Below are positions 33,401-41,900 of a DNA stretch of 64,000 nucleotides, piece by piece (within the stretch, counting starts at the first letter, position 1; the number at the start of each line of letters is the position of its first letter). This DNA comes from Yamagishiella unicocca. Taxonomy: Eukaryota; Chlorophyta; Chlorophyceae; Chlamydomonadales; Volvocaceae. The notes under the pieces were generated by a model. That model was not told the origin of the DNA. It did no database searches and was given only the letters and a program-made list of their open reading frames with translations. The translations under genes and the position numbers were made by a program. The DNA lies in the NCBI GenBank assembly GCA_003116995.1, contig BDSL01000108.1, positions 62,001 through 126,000 on the forward strand, read 5' to 3'.

Positions 33401-36400
33401 TTCCAGCCCATGAACGCTTCGCAGAAGGCGTGCACGAACGCGAGCATGAATTCAGCGCAAGTGCGCGGGTGGCTCGCGATGATGTGCCAGCGCTCGTTCG
33501 CGGGGGGGCGGTCGATGGGGCTGCCGGTGGTGGGATCGAAGGTGTAGGGGCGGCCGGCGAGCTGGAAGACGGCCTCGCTATTGACGGCCGCGGGGTTGAG
33601 GGTCATGGACATCGTGGGCGGGCCGAAGGGGAGCCACAGGCCGTAGCTGCGGCTGCGCAGGCTCGCGTACGACGCGGGCGAGCCCACGACGTGTGCGGAC
33701 GTGATGCGGACCGCGCGGACGAGCTGAGCGACGGCGGGAGGCGCGTTGGCGAGGCGCTCGGCCAGCTCGTGGCCGGGGAGGCCGGCGGCGAGCAGCTCGA
33801 TGGTCTGCACGAGCGAGTTGATGTCCATCCGGCCGAGCTCTTTTAGCAGCGCGGGGTTCATCGCGAGCCGTACTCCGACCTGAGCGTTGACGCCGTGTCG
33901 CTGCCACACATCGAACATGTCGAGGATGAAGTGCGGCGCCTCGGCGCTCTCATCGTTGCTGCCGTCGGCGAGGGGGGGCGTCCAGCGGCGCAGCTGGAGG
34001 ACGATCCAAGCGTACATGGACATGCCGAGGGGGCACTTGCCCGTGCCGTTGGGGAAGCGGTTGGGATGCGCATATAGGGGCCAGGAGCTGTCGTAGTCAT
34101 TGGCGGGATCGGCGCGGGTGGACGCGACGATGGGCGCACCGTTGCACATGGTGATGAAGGCGTCTGGGTCTCGCACAGCATCGCGGAAGATGGCCGTCAG
34201 GTGCGGCGTGGTACCGCTGGACGCGAGCAGGTCGACATCATCGGCGCCGAACATGGGGCCCGTGGGTATCGGAGGGGCTGCTGGCGGTGGCTCGGCGGGT
34301 TGGGGCTCGGCGGGGGGGGGAGGTGGCGGCAGCGAGGGTGGTGGTCGGGGGGGGATGGATGCGACGAGGAGCGCGCCAGGTGGTACAGGGGCCCTGAGGG
34401 GAGTGGCGCTGCTTGGAACGATGATGGGCGGTGGTGGAGGTGGCGGCGGGATGGTGGGCGGGATGGGCACTTGCGTGACAGTAGATGGGGCGGCTGCTGT
34501 GGGTGAAGGGAGTTCAGGCGGTGGTGGTACGACGCTGTGTCGTACTGGAGGCAGCATCTGTGTGGAGGCGAGCGGAGGGGGAGAAGCGAGATTGTGAGAG
34601 AGGTTGGCAACAATGCATTGGAGCACGTGTTTGGATACTGTACGATCGTCACCTGCTGGTATTTCGCCGCGTGGTTCTTTAAGTCGGTCCGGAGGTCCGA
34701 GGTGTTCATGTGCTCGGGCAATTTCGCGTTGACGCTGCAAAGTAGCCGTGCCGCGATGGCCCAATGGTGATCGTCGAGCGCTTCGCGGAAGACGCGCGCA
34801 TTCTCAGGCGAGAGCGCGTTGATGACCTTTTGCGCTGGCTCGCGAGTGATGCCCCGCCGCTTCTGTGGCGGGAGTTGGCATGGACAGCGTATGATGAGTC
34901 GGAGGGTTATTGTAAATGCAAAGGAGGCGATGCGAGACGTACCTTGGTGGGCGGTGGGTGTGGTTCGGCTGTTGAAGGCCCTGGCGGCGGTTGTGCAGTA
35001 GGCACGGCGCTAGGGCCAGGCTCCGTGGGTGGAGGGGCGCCTGCGTGTGTATTGCGTAAGTATCTGATGGTAGGGAGAGCGATGATGGGCCGCGCACGGA
35101 ATATACCTGCTGGATGGGCGGTAGCTGGTTGTACTGTCAAGGATGCTGTCATCGGCTGTATGGTAGAGATGGCGCTAGCTCCAGGCTCGCTTGTAGCAGC
35201 AGCGCCTGCATGCATGTGTGTGTGTGAGTATGTAACAGTCCATCCTAATAACGCAGATGGGCAATCCTCGAAACATACCTGCTGGAGAGGCGGTGGTCGG
35301 TGGAACAGGCGGCTGGGTTGGAAGCGTGCCAGCAGCAGCTTGCTCTTCAGTACCATACCGTGTTGATGCGTAGCCCTGCTGGTCTTGTCGGATCAGCTGG
35401 AGGAGCGCATTGGCTTCACCCGCGGTTTCTGTATACAGCGCGTTCTGGAGTAGCTCGTCAGGTACGTGGCTATCTGGGCGGGCGTCCCATGCTTCAAGGG
35501 CGGCCTGATCGAGCTGGCATTCTGGGAGGTCAGCATAGATCGTGGCCAGGTGCCGGGCCCAGAGCGCGATGACCCGGCCACGTACGAACAAGGCGGGGCT
35601 GCGTTGTGCGAGGCGGACCACATCATCGTACGTCTGTGCGGCGCCGATCAGGATGACGCTGATGAGGTCAGGGAGGGCGGAGGGGTGGCACGGAAACGCG
35701 CGCGCGAGCATGATAGGCGTGGGGCCCTGGAAGCCGATGATGTGCGAGCGCAACATGGTGTGGCCCTCTTGTTCGCCCACGGGGATGTGGCTCGTAGGCG
35801 GGCGGCAGACTACAATGTGGCGGACTACGCGGATGAGCGCGACAATGCGCTCTTCGAGGAGCGTCAGCTGCGGGAGGTCAGGAGGGCGCAAGCCGGTGTC
35901 GCAGCGTGCGAGTGCGTGGTCGGGGACGCGGCCCTGCGTCAGCTGGTGGAGGCATTCCTGGCACAGGTCCAGCTGGTGGTTGCCATCGGCCGACAGCCGA
36001 ATGCATTTCGCGGCGGGATGAGATTGGAGGAATAGAGGAACACGTGAAGTGGGTGCCACTGCTGTAGCTGGTGCTGCTGTTGTAGGCATAGCGATAGCTT
36101 GCGCGGCTGCGATTGCGCGTTCGATCGGTGCGATGGGTGGAGCGGCTGCGGGCATGGTGGTAAGCGTGGCTTCGAGGAGGCCTGCATATAAGGGTCGAGC
36201 ATGTCAATTGCAGGGCAGCAGCAACTGCTTAGGCAGTGTGGAACATTGCACCTTACCAGGAATGCACGTGGCTTCGGGATCACTTGCGAGAACGCTGGTT
36301 GCTTCGGCAGCAGTTGGAGGGACCCACAGTGTGTTGCCATCACGTCGGATCGCTGGATTGGGCCATAGATTTTGGCAAGCACAGGTAGTAGGTGGTGGAT

Positions 36401-38343
36401 ATCGTTATAGTGCTGTGTACGGATTTCTGAAGCTCTGAACCGGCGGCTGCAGCACGAGCAGGGCTTGACAGAGAGGTGCTGTGAGAGGCTTGTCTGGAAG
36501 GCTGCCGCATGCAGTGTATCATCATCGAGTGGCAGCCCTAAGTCTGTCAGTGATCGTGGCTGGCGATTCTCCTGTGCGGCCTCAAGCTGCAACATTAAAG
36601 AATGTCATGTGGTGGCTTCAAGATAGGGCAAAGTAACAGTGTTTTCGAGTAGCAGGAATGTACCTTTTCCTGGAGTAGAGCTGTCACGTTGTCAAGTAAT
36701 GTCTGCCGGTCTCGTTCCTGCCAGGTATCTAATGCTTGTTGCTGTGAGGGATCTGCTTCGATGGATATGCCCATTAAGTTTGCAAGGTGTTGCAGGTTTG
36801 CATCTGCTGTAGTGGGTCCGTGCAACACTGCGCGCTGTAATTGGTCGTGGTGATGGTGAATGAAGTCGATAAGTTGCTGGTGTGTATGAGATGGGAAGAA
36901 GGGATGTAGTGCATGACCGAGCTGTTGCCGTTGCGCATAGGAGAATTGTACATTTATGGGTGGTAGGTACTGATGTAGTGCTGGCTGCATTTGTAAAAGT
37001 CTGTTTACTGTGTCAGGTGTAAGTGGTGCGACCATGGCAGCTTGATATTGCTGTATGAACTGAAAGATTTGATGTTCGGTATAGGCAATGAGCAAGGGTT
37101 GCAAGGCATGTGCTAACTGCTGTTGCTGGTCTGGTGTTGAAGTCATTCCGGCAGGTGGAAGGTATTGTTGTAAAGCTTGTTCATGCTGTAAAATCATGCC
37201 AATTGTTAACACCGCTTCATGCTGCTGTACAAAGTGGAGAATTTCATCTTTGGTGTATGAGGGCAAGAGGAGTTGTAAGCTGTGTGCTAACTGCTGTTGC
37301 TGCTCTGGTGTGAAAGGGATTCTAGCAGGTGCGACATGCTGTTGTACAGCTTGCTGATGCTGTAAAATCATAGCGATTGTTAGTGGAGGTCGGGATGGCT
37401 GGGGTGGCTGTTGGCGGTAGGTATTTGTATGCTTTGTCAAGAAGTCTGTTAGTTGATGGATCGTTGTTCCTGGCATGAGGGGGTATAACTGTGCAGCAAG
37501 CTCGTGCCATGGCCGAGCCCGAGTGTTGGGAAGAGGTAAGAGCTGCAGAAGATGAGGGTGCTGATAAAGGACGTGCCATATTCCTTCGATGGTTAGCTCT
37601 GTGTGAGTAGAAGGACCAGCGCCAGGTGATGTGGATTCGGAGAATGTTGGCTTACGTTCGGGCTGCATTCCGCCACGTAATATGCTTGTAACGAAAATAC
37701 TGTCTCCGTCTTGTATATTATAGTACTGCATACTGCGTGTGAGCTGGATCCGTCGACCGTGAAATACTAGTCGGAGGTGTTGTTGTGGGATTCGCTCCAC
37801 AGTGCTGATATATTCCATTAGAGTGCGTGTAGATGTGTTAGCATCCATCGAGATGAGATGTGTAATATGATGGAGGCCGTGTACCCATAGCTGGATCCAG
37901 CTTGTTTGTTTCTGCACACAGCTGTGCGTCAGTTCTGCTGCTAATAAGGACAAAAGAGAGTAATATGCCTGGAGTGTAGGATTGTAATAAAGGTATGTTA
38001 TTGCGAGGAGGGTTTTACCGACTCTGTATAGCCAAATTCGGTATATGGAAGTGTAATGTTGGATGTAAACAGCCAATGCTGTTGCGCAGTATAAGCATAG
38101 TTGGCCCAGTTGATTTTTTGTTAGAAGCCATTGTCGTGGTCGGAAGTGATAGTATTTGCGCCAATGTGAAGCTGCCCAGAAGTGACGGCCCAATGGTGGC
38201 TTAAGGTTGCCTAATGTGTGGGTTGTATCTGTGAGAGTACTCTGGTTGTATGCATATCCGATTATTAGGATGGTTGCAATAGCTAGTAGGACAGTGCATA
38301 TTCGCGCATAGCACTTGTTCTGGTTCTTCGACCGCTCTTTCAT
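28521..38343 (-). CDS. Helitron Rep-helicase gene, nine exons, copy 1
   Basis: I infer nine exons: 38343-36664, 36586-36257, 36181-35279, 35205-35107, 35040-34943, 34862-34653, 34557-31597, 31444-30212 and 30092-28521. All eight introns (66-152 bp) have GT and AG ends and join frames in matching phase, giving about 3,030 codons. The domain order is N-terminal membrane segments, ubiquitin-like domain, four Gln-rich repeats, Cys-rich region, DUF6570-like region, Pro/Ala-rich linkers, Helitron-like N domain, HUH Rep and Pif1-like helicase. The family nicks and unwinds its own DNA for rolling-circle transposition. Exon 2 lacks one T in a run at 36,370-36,373 compared with copies 2 and 3, which breaks the frame. 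The other exons are open. The start ATG has a good context (ACCATGA). Exon 1 could be a separate gene, although its splice to exon 2 is phase-perfect. Confidence 0.75.
32500..34150 (-). other. Helitron-like N and HUH Rep domain (exon 7)
   Basis: After a Pro-rich start, exon 7 carries the Helitron-like N region (SYGLWLPFGPPTMSMTLNP near 33,590-33,645). It then has the two-His metal site as His-Thr-His (33,298-33,306) in the context RGELHTHGCIW. The catalytic tyrosines are Tyr-Ala-Leu-Lys-Tyr (codons at 32,541-32,539 and 32,529-32,527). Tyr-x-x-Lys-Tyr is the expected Helitron Rep arrangement. The rest of exon 7 (to 31,597) is an acidic and Pro/Ala-rich linker. Confidence 0.8.
34943..35205 (-). 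other. Duplicated mini-exons 4 and 5
   Basis: Exon 4 (35205-35107) and exon 5 (35040-34943) each encode about 33 Pro/Ala/Thr-rich residues and start G-A-x-x-x-T/S-E-P-G. Each follows a similar short intron beginning GTAT and ending CACGCAG or CATGCAG. The pattern suggests tandem duplication of an exon-intron unit. Confidence 0.6.
35279..36181 (-). other. Exon 3: DUF6570-like Helitron domain
   Basis: About 300 residues follow an Ala/Pro-rich start. A Cys-x-x-Cys pair (LCQECLHQL) and an RPPDLPQLTLLEERIVALIR helix precede a PVGEQEGHTMLRSHIIGF segment. This order (CxxC, P-x-L-x-x-L-T-x-x-E-E-x-x-I, then a G-H-x-x-x-x-I-x-F strand) is that of DUF6570, commonly found upstream of the Helitron-like N domain. 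The exon ends in a Pro/Thr/Ala-rich tail. Confidence 0.65.
36257..36586 (-). other. Exon 2: Cys-rich region
   Basis: About 110 residues start in a Gln/Glu-rich helix and contain a CSCCSRRF cluster. They are followed by a WVPPTAAEAT segment of the kind that precedes DUF6570 in Helitron proteins. Copy 1 has four Ts at 36,370-36,373 where copies 2 and 3 have five, and so is out of frame. Copies 2 (46,458-46,788) and 3 show the uninterrupted frame. Confidence 0.6.
36829..37593 (-). other. Four Gln-rich helical repeats
   Basis: Four degenerate repeats (residues about 251-312, 322-378, 380-436 and 442-505) share a pattern. It starts with an I-L-Q-H/M type helix and a Q-Q/H-Q-Y-L-P-P turn, followed by QQQQLAHALQPLL and an [I/L]-x-x-F-[I/V]-Q-Q-H helix. 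I do not recognise the family. It resembles a helical solenoid or oligomerisation module. Confidence 0.6.
37669..37896 (-). other. Lysine-free ubiquitin-like domain ending LRGG
   Basis: These 76 residues (150-225 of the exon-1 product) align end to end with ubiquitin without gaps. The clearest part is IPQQHLRLVFHGRRI, followed by a YYNIQDGDSI segment and the terminal ILRGG. Ubiquitin has seven lysines and this domain has none, so chain building on it would not be possible. The LRGG is followed directly by Met-Gln, so the domain is internal, as in ubiquitin fusions that are cut after Gly-Gly. Whether it is processed is unknown. Confidence 0.8.
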
Positions 38344-38420
38344 GGTTTTGTTGTAAATTTGGAAATTTCAAGTATTAAATGTTCTATCGAGTGTGAGCTA
38401 TTTTTATGTGGGATGCGGGT

Positions 38421-38430
38421 TGCTTTATAT
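38421..38430 (-). promoter_or_regulatory. Candidate TATA box of the Helitron gene
   Basis: The minus-strand sequence ATATAAAGCA lies about 80 bp upstream of the ATG at 38,343, a reasonable distance for a core promoter. The same sequence precedes the gene in copies 2 and 3. There is no other evidence of the transcription start. Confidence 0.35.
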
Positions 38431-38500
38431 TTTCGTCCGATGCAGTACAACAACAATAGAAGTCGAAGGAGCGTGGCTATGCGCAGCTATAGTTATTGAG

Positions 38501-38996
38501 AGCGCATTGTAAAAGCAATGGTGTCAATGGCTGCAGTGGGCGGGCGCTGGCGGGAGTTATAAGGTGGGCAGCGGGCTGTTAGGGCTTGAATCGATAGCGG
38601 GAGCGGGAGCTAGGCGTTGGCTATCTTATGTGGTGGATGTGGCAGTGGGTCGCACTGTGTATGTGATGCTGATAGGTTGTGTGGCTATTCATTTATGGTG
38701 CATTGGGAAAGGAATGGTGCATTGGGAAAGGAATGGCATCAATCAGCTCAGTGGGCGGGTGCTGGCACTGTGCTGCATGTGCCAGTGGGTCACACTGTGT
38801 GTCAAGTGGGCGCGCGCCTGGTGGGCGCTCTGATGCTGATAGGTTGTGCGGCCATTCATTTAGGGCGCATTGCAAAAGGAATGGCTTTAATTGGCAGAGT
38901 GGGCGGCCGCTGGCGGGGGCTGCAAGGTGGCAGGTAGCAGGTGTCAGCTATGGGCTATGGGTATCGGCTATCAGTATCAGGCGTCACCTATCGCGA
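38501..38996. repeat. R-related sequence at first tandem junction
   Basis: This stretch has R module-like sequence (GATGCTGATAGGTTGTGTGG and its second module). It contains a duplicated GTGCATTGGGAAAGGAATG and ends at GCGTCACCTATC, where the next Helitron unit begins abruptly with GCGAGCCAGTTCTGGCC. The tRNA-like half of R is missing here. Confidence 0.8.
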
Positions 38997-41900
38997 GCCA
39001 GTTCTGGCCTCTGAAGGACGTGCCTTCCGCGAAGTAGTCTGTGACAGCGTATGCCAGGTCCAGCGGAAAGCCCCAGCGGTGGATGGAGCGGCGATCGATG
39101 GCATGCAGCGGAGTGAAGGCGTGCGCCTTAGGAAGGACGGCGATCTCATCTTCGGCGACGTCGGGTATGCGCGAGATACGGCCGAGAGGGCGGCCGTCGG
39201 GGATCACGAACACAGCGCGCGGCATGTAGGTAAGCACGTGGATGGGCGCTGTGTCCGGGGAAGGGATGGGGGGTTCAGCGGGGTGGAGCACGATGCCAGT
39301 GCCGGTCGCGCAGTTGTTGTGGATGTGCTGGATGGTGGGGTGCGCATTGGTGGTGAAGATGTAGCGTATGCCCGCGAAGAAGGCGCCGATCGTGGGGAAG
39401 CCGCCATCATCTTCGGGGCCGCCGAGTGCTTCCAGCTGCTGGTACAGGGCGGGGGGCAGCGGCGTGCCATCGGGCTCGAAATCACTGCTGCGCCAGACCA
39501 GGAGCTGCTGGCCGCGTGTTTCAGCATGGAGGGGTAGGAGGCGCTGCAGCAGCGGGAGGCGTACGGCGTGGCGAAGCAGAACCACGTACGGCTCGGGAAG
39601 GAGCGCGACCGATGGGATGGCGTGGCGGTTGTAAACCTCGCACAGCTGCTCGATCTGCTCGTAGGAGGCGCCATCGATCCCGTTGAAGAGCTCGGCGCTG
39701 GCGTACAGCTGCTGGCCGGCGACAGTCGCGGCGCCGCGGTGCTGCTGCGTGAGGACGAAGGCGTGTGGAATCGAGCGCCAGAGCTGGCGGCCGAGGTGTT
39801 CGGTGGGTCCGCTGGGGTGGAGCAGGTTCTGGAGGGCGGTCTGGATAGTGCTGACGGCGGTTCCATCGGCGGCTTGCACGGTGGAGCTGGCGGTAGCAGC
39901 GGCTAGGGTGGCTCGCGCGGCGATCGCGTCGGCGCTGCGTCCTGCGTGCTGCAGCTGCTGTGCGTGCTCGTACAGCAGGTCGATGCGTGCGGCGCCGTCG
40001 TACATGGGCTTCTGGCTGGGCTGCTCGAGCTGGCGCGGATCACCGGCCAGCAGCGCGTGGAGGTCGGTGAAGGGGCCGAGGTCGCGCTCGCTGACACCAG
40101 GGTCCATGTGCGTGCGCGCTGTGTGCACGTGGCTGCAGATGCGACCCAGGTGCGCGAGGCCGCATGTGCTGAATTCGTCCAGGATAATCAGGCGCACACC
40201 ATTGAGATTCCGCTCCACGCGCTCACGGCGGTAAGCATTGAAGTGGTGCGAAGTGGCAAAGAAGGTGGTGGTGCTCGTGCCGAGGTTCCCGGGGGTCGTG
40301 TCCTGCGTGCACAAGGGGGAGGGTGGCGGAGGGGTGGAGGGCCGGAGTGTTACAGTGTGTGTGTATAGGAGGCGGGGCGGGGCGGGGCGCGGCGTTTCTA
40401 TAGTTAGCGGGAAGGACTCACGTGTAGCGCGGCGCGCCAAGTGTAGCTCACGACAGCGATCATGTGGCTGCAGCGCTGCTGGTACGCGAACCAGAGGAGG
40501 GCCAGGATGACTTGGCTCTTTCCGGTGCCCGGCTTGCCCGTGAGGATGGACGTGAGGGGTGCGGGGCGGCGGCCCGCTTTCTCGGCCAGGAGGAGGGCGG
40601 CGTACAGCAGGAAGGGCTCGCGCTGGTCGGGGGAGAGGCTGAAGAGGCGGGCGGTGTCGTCGGGAGAAGGAAGTTGGTGTGAGGGCAGGAGGGTGTACGG
40701 AGGGGGCTCGGCGGGGTGCAGCGGATCGGGGAAGGTGCGATCTTCGGTCACACGGCCGCTGGAGTCGTACACGAGCAGCTTGGCGGTCACGTTGGCGCTG
40801 TTTGCGTCGATGAGGAGGAGGCGGGAGGTGGTGGGCAGCGGCTGCACGGGAAGGAGCGGGCTGAAGTCCTTCATCTCGGTCTCGAGGAGCGCGAGGTGTC
40901 GAGAGAGAAGGTGGTAGGGGGGCGTAGGGCGGGTATGACGGAGGCGAGGGTGGGTGCTGAAGCTGCAGTGCTGGCACGGGCGGGAAGGGGAATCGCGCGG
41001 ATGGCGTCTTCGATGTATGCGCGCTCGGTGGGGCGGGCGTGGGCGGGAGCGGTGGGGATGCGGGTGTAGCGGTCGAGGAGGCGTTGCTGCTCTTCCGATT
41101 GGGCGGCGCGGTCGCGCCAGACGGCTGTGGGCGCAGTGTCACGGGGGGCTTCGTAGGGAATATCGTCCGCGTTGTCCAGGGCGGCAGTTACCAAGTCATC
41201 GTCTTTGGGGGAACGCCTTCCATGAGCGCTGCTTCCGCCTGCTCCTCGACTGTGCGCTCGAGCTCCTGCTGTAACAAGACCCGCTCTTTACTGCGCAGGC
41301 GGACGCGGGCGAGGCCGTCGGCGTTGGCGAGCATGTGGTTGGCGAGTCGGACGGCCAGGCTCGTGCAGCTGGGCGGCTCATGGAAGTAGCGGCGGTAGGC
41401 GGCCCAGAGGCCGCCGTCCAAGTCGAGCGGCTGCGTGCGGCTGTATGCCGCGAAGTTGCCCAGTGCGAAGGCGGCGTAGTGGTCGCGCATGTGCGGCTCG
41501 GCGGCGTCGTCTGCGGGGCGTGCAGGTGGGTCCGACAAGGGCTGCGGGACGCGGGGGTTCTCGTAGCGCGACCAGGCGTGGGTTGTGTACTGCGGGTGGG
41601 CGGGGTCCAGGCGGCGGTCCGCTGACGTGACTCCGCTCGCGGGCATCTTGCGCTGTGTGCATGGGCAAGGGGGAACCGAGTGTGTATTAGGGAAGAGTGT
41701 GTGGGAGAAGGGGAGGACGCATCCGCTATCATGCTAGTATGGGAAGAAGGGATGCAATGCATGAGGCCAGTGTAGAGGGAGCACGTGTGCGGGCGTGCGC
41801 ATACCTTGTAGAATAACATCGCCATGATGACGGGGGAGTACGCGTGGAATGCGGGTCCGCGCAGGAGGTAGTCTTCGAGGCGTGAGACGGCACGGAGGTC

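Larger units (their letters stand above)
36664..38343 (-). other. Exon 1: membrane segments, ubiquitin-like domain, Gln-rich repeats
   Basis: This exon gives 560 residues. Hydrophobic stretches at about residues 13-31, 78-97 and 108-135 look like membrane segments after a basic N-terminus. Residues 150-225 form the ubiquitin-like domain. Residues 251-505 hold four related repeats of about 60-75 residues. The end (about 525-560) is charged and helical and continues as a likely coiled coil into exon 2 after splicing. The remainder of the open frame past the donor (22 residues) is intronic. Confidence 0.65.
28092..38500 (-). mobile_element. Helitron, copy 1 (most complete)
   Basis: This rolling-circle transposon is transcribed on the minus strand. 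It encodes a Helitron-type Rep nuclease and a Pif1-like helicase, the defining pair of the family. The right limit is set where R-like sequence (GCGCATTGTAAAAGCAATGG) resumes near 38,500, and the left limit is the tentative CTAA end. The element sits between R-family sequences. Tandem copies of most of it follow at 38,996-49,196 and 49,197-59,397. Confidence 0.8.

Noticed and set aside
28695..34600. Plus-strand frames of 60-430 codons across the Helitron unit
   Set aside because: They lie opposite the Rep-helicase exons, cross the inferred introns and show no domain. They arise from high GC at third positions of the real minus-strand gene.
37669..37896. A host polyubiquitin gene fragment
   Set aside because: There is one unit only, all lysines are replaced, it is fused in frame to membrane segments and Gln-rich repeats, and it is spliced in phase to Helitron exons.
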